Assembly (NCBI GenBank): GCA_021733925.1
Contig: JAIPJY010000004.1
Span: forward strand, 62,001 to 126,000
DNA length: 64,000 bases
Source: Prosthecobacter sp.
GTDB taxonomy: Bacteria; Verrucomicrobiota; Verrucomicrobiia; Verrucomicrobiales; Verrucomicrobiaceae
Direction: 5' to 3'
Under the pieces are notes generated by a model. That model made no database searches. It was not told the DNA's origin and saw nothing but the letters and a program-made list of their open reading frames with translations. Both the position numbers and the translations under genes were made by a program. Below, piece by piece: positions 44,450-54,207 of this stretch (positions are counted from its first letter, which is position 1; the number at the start of each line of letters is the position of its first letter).

Positions 44450-47400
44450 TTACTTGGAGAGACGCGTGAGGGCGGCCTCGACAGTTTTTTTAACACCGGG
44501 ACCCAAGCGCTTCTCGTCGAGCGATTTAAGGACTTGCAGAGCTTCGGGCTTTTTGCCGGTGCGTTCGAGGATTTCGGCCTGCTTCACGGCATACCCGGCG
44601 GCGAGACCGTAGTCCTTCTCGTTTTCTTTGCGGGCCTGCTCAAAGGCCAGCGCATACAGGGGAGCGGCGGCGTCGTTTTTGCCGTTCGCGGCCAGCAGAT
44701 CGGCGGACTCGCTGGCGGTGCGGCCCATGCGGGGCAGTGCGGTGGCGATTTGTGCCGCCACGGGAGCGAACTCGTCAGGTTTGAAGACCGTGCCCTTTTG
44801 GACGATTTCGTTGATGAGATTGGGAATGCCCGGACCGGTGGCGGGATACTTTGCGGCACACCATTCATCCCTGGCCACGGCGGCGACAAGCTGGGCGCGC
44901 TGCTCCGGAGTGAGGCGCATCTTTTTCTGAGTGCCCGCGAACTGGCGAATGCAGGTCCAGATCTCCCAGCGTTCCTGCACGTGCTTTTTGAGATCGCGAC
45001 GGTCCTCCTCTTTCAAGCCTTTGCGCCATGATTCGAAGACGGCAGGCTCGTTGAGAATGAGATGGATCAGCCATTTCTGAGTCACGCAATCGGCGACATG
45101 CATGTCGCGCAGATCGGCGGGTGTTTTGGCAATGACATAGTCCAGGAAAGGCAAGACGGGGCGGACGTCCGGGGTGCGTCCGGCCTCGGACTCACGGGAC
45201 CAGTACCAGCCACCGACCCAGGTCGGCCCCCAGCCGGTTTCCTTGACGGCGGAGCGCTGGTAGTAGCTCTGGCTGTAGCGGGCGGCGAGAGCGCGGTCAT
45301 AGGCGGCGATGTTTGGCTGCACGTCACCATGCGCGGCCTTCCAGCCGAGTGAGAACTGCAGCGGCTTGAGCCGACGCCAGTGTTCCCAGGTTTCGTCGAT
45401 GGCAGCGAGCGCTTCGATGTCGGTCTTGGCGGCGACTTCATCGACAGCATCGCGGATCAGGTCTGCGGCGTCATAGAACTGGCTGATGATCTCGACGCAG
45501 TCTTTGCGCATCTCTGCATCGGTGAATTTGGTTTCCTTGAATCGTTTCGCGAGGTCTTTGAAGCGTTCTTCGCGGTTCTTGAAGCCTGGAATGGAGGCCT
45601 GATCGGGCTTGATGGGATCTTTGATGTAGGAGAGGTAGATCTCTCCCAGAAAAGCCAGGCCGGGGTCGTCACAGGCAGCTTTGAAGGCGGGCAGGTTTTC
45701 GATGATCTCCCTGCACCACAGCAGTTCTCTTTGGGGATCCTTCAAGAAGGTGCGCCAATTGGATTTGAAATGCTCTGCGGCGAGCTGCGGCTGACCGCCG
45801 AGCATGAGACTGACGATGCCGGATTGCTCGTTGCTAAGAGTGTTGTGATGCTGACGCAGCATCGTGCGCATCCAGTCATCGTTGCCTGCACGGGCGGTCA
45901 TGCGCAGCATGCTGTTGATGGCCCAGTCGTAGGGCTCGTATTTGCTGAGTCCGCCATTGGCGAGACGGGCCAGCCATGCATCCCAGTGTTCCTGAGCGGC
46001 GGCCTGCCACGCGGCATCGACCGGCAGGTGGTTGAAGGCACGGATGATCCAGCCGTATTGGAAACCGTGGATGCAGTGCTTTTGCTTCATGGATTCAAGC
46101 GCGGCGGCAGCGCCGAGTTTTGCGCATTCCGGGTCGATGTCGTCATGCGCCCAGTAGGAGAGAAAGTGGACGAGGGCCTGACGAACCCGCGCATTGGCCT
46201 TGTCTGAACGCAACAAGACGCGGTGGTGCTCCCACACGGGCTGCATGCCTCCCAGTTCTTGGATGGCTTTCTGAGTGGCGGCATTCTGCCGGGACTGAGC
46301 GTCCGTGCCGAGGAAGAACCGGCCTGCGAAATCGAACTCCCGGCCCAAGGCCGCCTGCGGATGGGTCGCGGGCATCCTGGCTGCATACTTCATGGCGGGC
46401 ACGCGCAGGCTCTGAGGCAGCTTGAAATAGAAATCATAGAAGGCCAGTGGCAGAAGTGTGTGGGGAGTGTCCTGCATGACCTCCGCCGTGCGCTTGAGCA
46501 TGGCGTCGATGCCTCGGCCCATGGCTGCACCGCCGCCGTTGTTGCGCCAGATTTCGAGCAATGCCTGGCCATAGCCGCTGTTGGCCGCCCAGCCGTCTGA
46601 AGACAGGTTGCCGGTGGTGTCCTCATGGCAGAGGCGCATGACAAAAGCCATCGTTTCCGGCTTGGGCCAGTCTTTCTTGAGTTCATCCAGAACATTGGAA
46701 CGGCGGAACCAGCCATTGCCCCCCATGTAGTTATCCCATGAGGTGTTGTGGGCTTTGGCCTCCATCATGTCACAGGCATGGAGAAAAAGTTTTTCAGCCT
46801 TTTCGAGGTCGCCTGGGATGAGGGATTTCAGCATCGCTTTGAGCTTGTCTGAGTAGCTGCTGGCGTCTGCATGAACATCCTCGGTGCGCACAGCGGCAAG
46901 CCAGCGGTCAACTTCGTCCATTGCCTTCCTGCGTTCGACGCCGAGGAGCGGATCGAGCACTTTCACCAAGGCGGGATCAGCACCGGCGGGCTGGTTGAGG
47001 GCGGGGATCTGCACTTTGATGAGCGCCATCATGGCGGGACCACTTTTTTCCGGAAGCTTGGCCACATCAGCCGCGCGCCGTTTCAGCAGCGCGGAAAGCG
47101 GACCGCCGGGGGCATCCTGCAGCAGTGCCTCACACAGCTCCATGCCGAAGGTGCGCTGCTTCAGCGCCGCCAGTCGGGAACGCAGTCCCAGCATGGTGTC
47201 ACGGTTCTCACGCACCTTTTTGATGAACTCCACCTGCAGGCAGCTTGGATCTTCCGGCAGGACCATCTTCTCCGCCGTCTCCATCCAGCCGAGCGCCCCG
47301 AGTGCGGCAAAGGCATGCTCGGATGACTTCATGACTGCGGCCATGCTGGAGGTGGTCCTGCGCGACCAGTTGGGATGTTCCGTGGCACCGACGAGAGAGG

Positions 47401-50400
47401 CCATTTGCAGACCTGCGCCAAAAGTCGCCGGCGTGCGCATGAGATTGTTGATGACCCGCAGCAAGGTGTAAGCGGAGGGATTGCTCATGGAACCGCCGCC
47501 GCCGTAATAGGCATTGATCGTGCTCTTCATGGCCTTATCCCAGGTGGTCTGATTGCTGCCGAGGGTCCCGGCAATAAGACGTGTCAGGAAGGTTGCCAGT
47601 CCAGACTCAGGGCTCATCTGCTGGCGCAAGGCGAGATAGTGGGTCACGGCATACCCCTCACTGAATCCGCTGTTTAGCTTCAAGCTCGAAGCGATTATCT
47701 CATCCAATGGCAGGCCTTCGATCCCGCGCTCTACCCAGCGGTCGATGAGCCACACCAGATTTTGATCACCTGCGTAGCTCGCACTGCTGCGTCCGCTGAG
47801 CGCGGTGAGGAAGGTTTTGGCATTTTGAGCGAATGCATCGGGCGAGCAGGACCAGACGTTCAACTGCGCGCGCAGAATGCTCTGCTGCGTGCTGTCCTGA
47901 GCTGCGGCGGCCAATGGCATGATCTCCTGCTCGGCTCGCTCCAATTGATTCTCCTTCCAGGCCTTCCAGATGAGAAACTCCGCCGGTGAGGGCGCCCAGA
48001 GGCCGGTCACCTCTTGAGAATAATGAAACCGACGCGTCGCAGCAGACCCGCGCTGCGAGCGTGCGGCAGCTTTGGCCGCCTCCAGCAACTGGCGGGCAGT
48101 GGTGGCCAGCTCATCGTTTTTTTGCCCGTCCTGGATCACCAGACAAGCAAATCTGCGAAAGCCTTCCTCCGCCAGCACGGGATGCCTCATCAGGGCCTGG
48201 CATAGCTGGTCATGCACTTCACGGCGCCTTTTTGCCTCGGGAGAAGTGGCAGGCAGGTAGAGATCATCACCATCCCTCTGAGCTGCACCCGGCCGGACAT
48301 ACATATTTGCCAGCCTGGGTTGCGACCGATACGTTTGATTCGCGATCACAGCGGGCAGATCGATCATCCATTCCAGGCCTCTCACGCCTGATCCCGAAGG
48401 TGCGGATTGCAGCATCCCTGCCAGCGCGGAGAAAATGCTCATCCGTGCCTCAAACGGCATCGCATCATCCTCGCGCAGCAGTTCGGCGATCTGATTTCCC
48501 ACGTTGCTCTGCTGGTAGGCGGAGAGCGGCACATCCGCCATCATCTTCACCGCACGCGCCGGATCAGCCGAAGCAGTCAGCGAGCACAAGTGCAGACGCG
48601 CCTCAAAATGCTTCGGGTTCATTTCCACCACTTTTTCAAGAGCCTTGATGGCTTTGGTTCTTTGGTCGATGAGCATCAGCAACTGCGCCTGCTCGTATAA
48701 TTTCGTCACCGTGGGATTCTCTCCGGGGTCAAAGACTGCCTGGATTTTTTCTGGGATGCCCGACCTGCCTGCAAGGCGCATGATCTCTCTGGCCCGGCTG
48801 GCTGCGTAGCTTTGATTACCGCTGCCGGCCATCGTCAGAACACGACGCAACTGAGTGACAGCCTCCTTCACGATGGCATCCTCATCTTTGCCTGCGACCA
48901 GCGTCTGCAGCTTTTTTGTATCAATGCTGGAACTGCTGACATAGCTGGAAGTGCGACGAGTCACTGAGGGCGCCATCATGGCGATGCGCGCCCACTGTTC
49001 TGCCTCTTCACTCATGTGCAGTGTCTTCATGGTGGCGACGAGCTCGTCCTTCTGCTCCACAGTCACGCGTGTGCTGCGCAGGCGGCGCAGGGCCATCTGC
49101 GCGGGCTCCAGCAGCGGGCTGCCCGCCTGCGGCTTCAGCTTCATCACGGCATGCGCCAACGCGGCGTCAAAAGCCGGGCGGACAGTGGACGGAATGTTCA
49201 TGCTGGAGGCGCGAATGAGGAGTTCCGCCGCACGATCGTACTCGTCCTCAATGCTGAACCATGAGGCCGCGAGCAGCAGGTCGTCCATGGAAGGATTCGG
49301 TGCAGAGATGAGCTGGGTGACTTCACGCGCCACGCGCTCACGGTAGCCGACCTTGTAATACAGCAGGGCACGCAAGGCCGGAGATTTCACGTTATCAATG
49401 AAGGGCTTTACTCCGACGTACTGCTCCAGCTCCGGCTCCAGCTTGTCGTTGTCATTCGGATTGTAGATGTCCTTGCGCCCGAAGTAGAGCACCAGAGTGC
49501 TGGGCAGCGTGGTGCCACCGGGAAACGGCAGGCGAGTGATCATTTCGCCAGAGGTGGCCTGAGAGCGGCTGTTGAACTGCGTGGTGAATTTCAACCACGA
49601 TTGACGTGTGGGCTCATGCTCCGACCAGAGCCGCACCTCGCGCTCCAGAAGGGCGACAAATTCCTTCCAGGCCTTCTGGGTGCGACAGGCGTTGGCCGCA
49701 TTGGGCATGCCAGTGCTGTAAACCTGGGCCTGCGTGTCCGGATCGGTCTGGTCGAGTTGACGCAAGAAAAGGGTGAGCATGCGCCTGCTCAGCGGCTCAG
49801 GCAGCGAATAAGATGGATCTCTTTCCTGCATGCTCTGACCACCGCCGATCATGAATCCCAAATAGAACCTCCCCGCGAAGGACTTACGCATCTCATCCGG
49901 CGACATTTTTTCCAGCGCGTCCACCGCCTCGGTGAGCAATGGCACGCCTTTTTCACTGTCTGACTTCACTGCATGTCTGGCGGCCTGAAAGGCAAGATCG
50001 GGGTATTTGGATTTAAAATGATCAAACGCACGTGCTGCGATTTCAAAAGAGACGTTTTGACCATTGCCGATGGCCAAGGCCAGCAACACGTCATCATTTG
50101 GATATTTTTCCAGAGCATCCGCGCTTTCTTGAATGCGAAAGTACTGGTCAATGTCGAGCGCATCGAGGTATTGAGCTCCAGGGATTCCCGCGCTTGTGGC
50201 CTCAGCAATCCAGGCTGCCTTTTTCTGCGCCACCTCCCCTTTCATGAGGGTGACTGCATGTGCCACCGACATCGAGTGGAGGACTTCCAGGCTGGAGGGA
50301 ATCATCACAGCCCTGCTGGCATTCTGCGCTGAGAAGCGCATCGAGTTCGAACGATAGTTGTAGGCCTGGTAGCTGCCGCCTCCTATCAGTCGAGCCAAGT

Positions 50401-53269
50401 CAACATAGCCCTCGGGCGTGCGCTTCTTCATCTCTTCCAGGTAATCGATCCTGGTGCTGACGATTTTTGCAGCAGCCGTGACGGAAGGCAGATCCTGGGA
50501 ATGTCCCATGAGCTGGATGAACATGGAAATAGCGGCATCAGTCCTGCCCTCCTCTTCAAGTGCGACCGCCTGGAGATATCCCAGCCGATAGTCCTGAGGA
50601 AAGCGACGAAGCAGCGGCTCCAGGAAACTGATGACCCGCTTCCAGTCCTGCAGCGCAGTCATGCTTTTCGCCAGAGTGAGGGCGTCATCGGCATCCATCT
50701 GTGCGCCGCCAGCGAGTTCGTAGAGCATGCGGTAGCCGGTGTTTGCATCGCCGTATTCGATTTCAATCGAGGCGATCATCTGCTGCACGCGTCCGCCTTT
50801 GGAACGGCCGGCGAGGCGCTGCAGCTCTTCGATGGCGCGCTTCCACTGCCCCATGTCCAGGTCCATGCGAGCGATCTGCATGGCCAGACTGGCATCATCG
50901 GGACGCAGACGCATGGCCTCACGCAACGCACGCTCCTGCTCCGTGGTGCTGCCAGCCACACGATAGATCTCCGAAAGGGCCAGCCACGGAGCGGCATCGG
51001 CACGATTGGTGCGCTGACGTTCGAGGAATTTTTCGGTGAGCGCCTTCAACTGCCCGCGATCGCTGGCCAAGCGAGCCAGGGTGCCGACCCAGCGCATTTT
51101 GGCATCTGGCTTGTCCTCTTTCTCAAACAGAGAGAGGTAGACCCGTTCAGCGTCAGTCATCTGACCTTGTTCGATGTAGGCGGAGGCCAGTGAGTCCGCC
51201 ACCGCCTCATCGTCTTCAAACTTGCGCACGGCCGCCTGCAGTACCTTTAAAGCCTCGCGGCCTTTGCCATTGAGCTGCATCAGCCTGGCTTCGCGCAGCC
51301 AGGGAGAGGCTGAGCCGGGAGAAAGGGTCTTCCATTCCGCCACCCACTTCAGTGCCTGATCTGGTTTTCCCGAACGCTCTGTCAGGTCCACGAGACGCTG
51401 AATGTTGGTGGAATTTCTACCCAGAGGCATGGCGATGAGTTTTTCCGCCTCCTCCGTGGCACGCAGCCAGTCCTGGCGGGATTCCATCAGCTTGATCAGC
51501 CGCGTCTGAGCCGCCAAGGCATGCTCCGCCGGGATCTCGCGCAAAGCTTTCTCCGCGCCAAGGTGGTCCTGTTTCTCTTCGAGCAGTGTGGCGAGCAGAA
51601 TGCGCTCCTGCACGGTCGGGGTGCTTTTTTGCAAAGAGGCCAAGGTTTCAGCCAACTTTGACTCATCTGCCTTCAGACATGCAACGGCCTGCCTCAGGGC
51701 ATCGTCCAAATGACTGACGTCTGACGTGGCCTGCACCCGTGCGAGAGCCCAAGGAATGGCCTCACCGGGTTTCTTGGAGCTGATGGCTGAATTGATCAGC
51801 AGGCCGAGGAAACGCTCATCTTTTGCAAACTCCGCCTGACGCGCCTGCAAGACTTCCAAAGCTGTCTGCGACTCAAGGCGAGTCATCAGTGCCTGGCCCA
51901 CGGCCATGACCTGAGACAGATCGCCGTTTTTTGCCAGATCACGCCAGATCACCAGAGCTGCGTCACGCTTGCCACTGCGATGGAGATAATGGGCCTGAGC
52001 TTCTTTTGCCGCATTGCTCTCAGGATAGGCAGCGACCATGCGCTCGTAGGCCAGGGTGGCATCGTCACCACGCTCCCAGCTTTCGTAGAGCCGCGCCACG
52101 CGGAGGTGGTCAAACTCTGCGGTGTCTTTCGCCGCCAGATACTTTTCCAAAGTGGCCTTAGAGGCTGCTTTGTCCTTTGCCCGTTCTTGCAGTGTTGCCA
52201 AGCGGATCAGGAGTTCGCGATCATCGGGTGACTGCTCCAGCAGGACGTTTGTTTGTGCGATGGCTTCTTTGAACTGCTCAAAGCGGGCGAGCAGATCAAG
52301 ATAGCTCTCACGCAGTTCCCGCTGGCCCGGTGTTTTTTGCAGCAGCGTTGCGTAGATGGCGAGAGCTTTGTCTTTTTCACCCAGCTCCGCGAGGACACGC
52401 GCGCGCTGCCGCTCCAGCGCCGTGCGCTGAGGATGGGCGGACTGCAGCTTTTCAAGCTCCTTCACCAGCCCGCTCAGATTCTCGTCACGACGAAACATCG
52501 CTTCGATTTGCGCCAGGACTTCGCCTTCGATCCAGGTGCCCTGGCCGGTGTCCGCCAGGGTTGAGGCCAGCAGGGCCAGAGCGGCTTCTTTTTTGGTGGC
52601 GCGCAGCTGGATCTCTGCCAAACGCAGCTGACGCACTGTCCTGGCATAGGCGTCTTTGGTTCTGGCAATCAACGCCAGCATCTGCGTTTCAGCCTCGGCA
52701 AACAGGCCTTCGTCGAGTTGCAGTTCAACCACTTCCTCCAACAGATCTTCGTCATCCGCGTTCGCCTTCACCAGATCCCGCCAGGCCTGCAAGGCAGCTT
52801 CCGGTTTGCCGGTGCGCAGCAGCCAGCGTCCGCGCATCTGGCCGATCTCACGGCCCAGTTCTGCATCCGCGCCGCCCTTTTCTGCTTCGGTGAGCGATTT
52901 CAGGGCAGACTCGAAATTCATCATCCGCGCCTCCAGTTTGGCGCGTTGCATCCAAGCCTGAGCGTTTGTCCCATCGCGCTCCAGGGCCGCTGTGTAGGCT
53001 TTCAAGGCTTCGGCCTCGTTGCCACGCTGGTCGTGAAAAATCGCCAGCACGAGCAGATCGGCGGTGGTGCTGGTGCGCTGGCTCAAAAAGTCCGAGAGTG
53101 AGTCCGCCGTGCCGGTTTCCATCCAAGCCGAGTAGAACCTGTCATAGACAAGACCGGCTTGAGGCCGCTTGAGAAGCATCTGGTGGTATTTATCCGCCTC
53201 GGCACCCGGCGGCACGGTCTGTCCGAAACATGCCATGGCCGAGACGAGGAAAATAAACCGGATTTTCAT
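44450..53269 (-). CDS. Giant secreted TPR-repeat protein (2,939 residues)
   Basis: Single open frame of 2,939 codons, by far the largest gene here. A signal peptide (MKIRFIFLVSAMACFGQT) starts it. From about residue 50 to beyond 900 it is dense with tetratricopeptide-like helix pairs (AEALKAYTAALERDGTNAQA; QKTPGQRELRESYLDLLARF). A further TPR set occurs near residue 1,550 (AIKALEKVVEMNPKHFEARL). The C-terminal half is helical and not assigned to a family. It ends with GLAAGYAVKQAEILERTGKK and TPR-like segments. It is the first gene of the MoxR/VWA operon, 61 bases ahead of the coiled-coil gene. A role as an extracytoplasmic scaffold is inference. Confidence 0.88.
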   Translation of the reverse strand: MKIRFIFLVSAMACFGQTVPPGAEADKYHQMLLKRPQAGLVYDRFYSAWMETGTADSLSDFLSQRTSTTADLLVLAIFHDQRGNEAEALKAYTAALERDGTNAQAWMQRAKLEARMMNFESALKSLTEAEKGGADAELGREIGQMRGRWLLRTGKPEAALQAWRDLVKANADDEDLLEEVVELQLDEGLFAEAETQMLALIARTKDAYARTVRQLRLAEIQLRATKKEAALALLASTLADTGQGTWIEGEVLAQIEAMFRRDENLSGLVKELEKLQSAHPQRTALERQRARVLAELGEKDKALAIYATLLQKTPGQRELRESYLDLLARFEQFKEAIAQTNVLLEQSPDDRELLIRLATLQERAKDKAASKATLEKYLAAKDTAEFDHLRVARLYESWERGDDATLAYERMVAAYPESNAAKEAQAHYLHRSGKRDAALVIWRDLAKNGDLSQVMAVGQALMTRLESQTALEVLQARQAEFAKDERFLGLLINSAISSKKPGEAIPWALARVQATSDVSHLDDALRQAVACLKADESKLAETLASLQKSTPTVQERILLATLLEEKQDHLGAEKALREIPAEHALAAQTRLIKLMESRQDWLRATEEAEKLIAMPLGRNSTNIQRLVDLTERSGKPDQALKWVAEWKTLSPGSASPWLREARLMQLNGKGREALKVLQAAVRKFEDDEAVADSLASAYIEQGQMTDAERVYLSLFEKEDKPDAKMRWVGTLARLASDRGQLKALTEKFLERQRTNRADAAPWLALSEIYRVAGSTTEQERALREAMRLRPDDASLAMQIARMDLDMGQWKRAIEELQRLAGRSKGGRVQQMIASIEIEYGDANTGYRMLYELAGGAQMDADDALTLAKSMTALQDWKRVISFLEPLLRRFPQDYRLGYLQAVALEEEGRTDAAISMFIQLMGHSQDLPSVTAAAKIVSTRIDYLEEMKKRTPEGYVDLARLIGGGSYQAYNYRSNSMRFSAQNASRAVMIPSSLEVLHSMSVAHAVTLMKGEVAQKKAAWIAEATSAGIPGAQYLDALDIDQYFRIQESADALEKYPNDDVLLALAIGNGQNVSFEIAARAFDHFKSKYPDLAFQAARHAVKSDSEKGVPLLTEAVDALEKMSPDEMRKSFAGRFYLGFMIGGGQSMQERDPSYSLPEPLSRRMLTLFLRQLDQTDPDTQAQVYSTGMPNAANACRTQKAWKEFVALLEREVRLWSEHEPTRQSWLKFTTQFNSRSQATSGEMITRLPFPGGTTLPSTLVLYFGRKDIYNPNDNDKLEPELEQYVGVKPFIDNVKSPALRALLYYKVGYRERVAREVTQLISAPNPSMDDLLLAASWFSIEDEYDRAAELLIRASSMNIPSTVRPAFDAALAHAVMKLKPQAGSPLLEPAQMALRRLRSTRVTVEQKDELVATMKTLHMSEEAEQWARIAMMAPSVTRRTSSYVSSSSIDTKKLQTLVAGKDEDAIVKEAVTQLRRVLTMAGSGNQSYAASRAREIMRLAGRSGIPEKIQAVFDPGENPTVTKLYEQAQLLMLIDQRTKAIKALEKVVEMNPKHFEARLHLCSLTASADPARAVKMMADVPLSAYQQSNVGNQIAELLREDDAMPFEARMSIFSALAGMLQSAPSGSGVRGLEWMIDLPAVIANQTYRSQPRLANMYVRPGAAQRDGDDLYLPATSPEAKRRREVHDQLCQALMRHPVLAEEGFRRFACLVIQDGQKNDELATTARQLLEAAKAAARSQRGSAATRRFHYSQEVTGLWAPSPAEFLIWKAWKENQLERAEQEIMPLAAAAQDSTQQSILRAQLNVWSCSPDAFAQNAKTFLTALSGRSSASYAGDQNLVWLIDRWVERGIEGLPLDEIIASSLKLNSGFSEGYAVTHYLALRQQMSPESGLATFLTRLIAGTLGSNQTTWDKAMKSTINAYYGGGGSMSNPSAYTLLRVINNLMRTPATFGAGLQMASLVGATEHPNWSRRTTSSMAAVMKSSEHAFAALGALGWMETAEKMVLPEDPSCLQVEFIKKVRENRDTMLGLRSRLAALKQRTFGMELCEALLQDAPGGPLSALLKRRAADVAKLPEKSGPAMMALIKVQIPALNQPAGADPALVKVLDPLLGVERRKAMDEVDRWLAAVRTEDVHADASSYSDKLKAMLKSLIPGDLEKAEKLFLHACDMMEAKAHNTSWDNYMGGNGWFRRSNVLDELKKDWPKPETMAFVMRLCHEDTTGNLSSDGWAANSGYGQALLEIWRNNGGGAAMGRGIDAMLKRTAEVMQDTPHTLLPLAFYDFYFKLPQSLRVPAMKYAARMPATHPQAALGREFDFAGRFFLGTDAQSRQNAATQKAIQELGGMQPVWEHHRVLLRSDKANARVRQALVHFLSYWAHDDIDPECAKLGAAAALESMKQKHCIHGFQYGWIIRAFNHLPVDAAWQAAAQEHWDAWLARLANGGLSKYEPYDWAINSMLRMTARAGNDDWMRTMLRQHHNTLSNEQSGIVSLMLGGQPQLAAEHFKSNWRTFLKDPQRELLWCREIIENLPAFKAACDDPGLAFLGEIYLSYIKDPIKPDQASIPGFKNREERFKDLAKRFKETKFTDAEMRKDCVEIISQFYDAADLIRDAVDEVAAKTDIEALAAIDETWEHWRRLKPLQFSLGWKAAHGDVQPNIAAYDRALAARYSQSYYQRSAVKETGWGPTWVGGWYWSRESEAGRTPDVRPVLPFLDYVIAKTPADLRDMHVADCVTQKWLIHLILNEPAVFESWRKGLKEEDRRDLKKHVQERWEIWTCIRQFAGTQKKMRLTPEQRAQLVAAVARDEWCAAKYPATGPGIPNLINEIVQKGTVFKPDEFAPVAAQIATALPRMGRTASESADLLAANGKNDAAAPLYALAFEQARKENEKDYGLAAGYAVKQAEILERTGKKPEALQVLKSLDEKRLGPGVKKTVEAALTRLSK

Positions 53270-53401
53270 AAAAGGAATTTACCACCCCTTTTACCAAATT
53301 CCCTACGCCAACGACAAGACAGAACCGCGACCCGTCGAGATTGATGCAAGACAGGCCGTGCATTCCGCGCATACTCGACCTTCCCAACCTCATCTGCCGT
53401 C

Positions 53402-54202
53402 ATGCGTCCCCTTCTCATCTCCCTGCTTTCCATCGCCTGCCTGTTTGCCGTCGCCGCTCCAAAAGAGGAGGTGAAACCGCTCAAGGTTCTCATGATCACC
53501 GGCGGCTGCTGCCACGACTACGAAAATCAGAAACTCATCCTCAGCGAGGGTCTCAGCGCGCGGGCGAATGTTGAGTTCACCATCGTTCATGAAGAGGGGC
53601 CGGAAGGTAAAAAGGACAAAAGCCACAAGATCTCGATCTATGAAAAGGACAACTGGGCCGAAGGCTATGACGTGGTCCTGCACAACGAATGCTTTGGAGC
53701 GATTGAAGACGTGGCCTTTGTGGAACGCATCGCGAAGGCTCACCACGATGGCGTTCCGGCAGTGATGCTGCACTGCTCCACCCACAGCTACCGAGCAGCC
53801 AAGACTGATGAATGGCGCAAGTGCGTGGGCCAGACCTCGATGAGCCACGAGAAGAACCGCGATTTGAATGTGAAGAACATCGCCGAGGGCCACCCGGTCA
53901 TGAAAGGCTTCCCGGCGGAATGGCTCGACGCCAAGGATGAACTGTATAAAAACGAAAAACTCTGGGAGCACTTCGTCCCACTGGCCAAAGCCTATGGCGA
54001 GGACACGAAGATGGACCACAACGTCATCTGGGTGAACGAATACGGCAAAGCCAAGGTCTTCGGCACCACGCTGGGCCATGGCAATGAAACGATGCAGTCC
54101 CCTGTCTACCTCGACCTCGTTGCGCGTGGCCTGCTCTGGGCCTGCGGCAAGCTGGACGCAGAGGGCAAACCGCTGCCGGGCTACGAAGCGAAACAGAAGT
54201 AG
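53402..54202 (+). CDS. ThuA-domain secreted protein
   Basis: Protein of 266 residues with a signal peptide (MRPLLISLLSIACLFAVAAP) and a ThuA domain of the glutamine-amidotransferase-like fold. Key segments are LKVLMITGGCCHDYENQKLI, YDVVLHNECFGAIED, VPAVMLHCSTHSYRA and a C-terminal PVYLDLVARGLLWACGKLDA. ThuA-like proteins are linked to trehalose or other sugar use and are abundant in Planctomycetes and Verrucomicrobia. It is divergent from the giant TPR gene and convergent with the histidine kinase, whose 3' end is 5 bases away. Confidence 0.92.
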   Translation: MRPLLISLLSIACLFAVAAPKEEVKPLKVLMITGGCCHDYENQKLILSEGLSARANVEFTIVHEEGPEGKKDKSHKISIYEKDNWAEGYDVVLHNECFGAIEDVAFVERIAKAHHDGVPAVMLHCSTHSYRAAKTDEWRKCVGQTSMSHEKNRDLNVKNIAEGHPVMKGFPAEWLDAKDELYKNEKLWEHFVPLAKAYGEDTKMDHNVIWVNEYGKAKVFGTTLGHGNETMQSPVYLDLVARGLLWACGKLDAEGKPLPGYEAKQK

Positions 54203-54207
54203 CTGAG

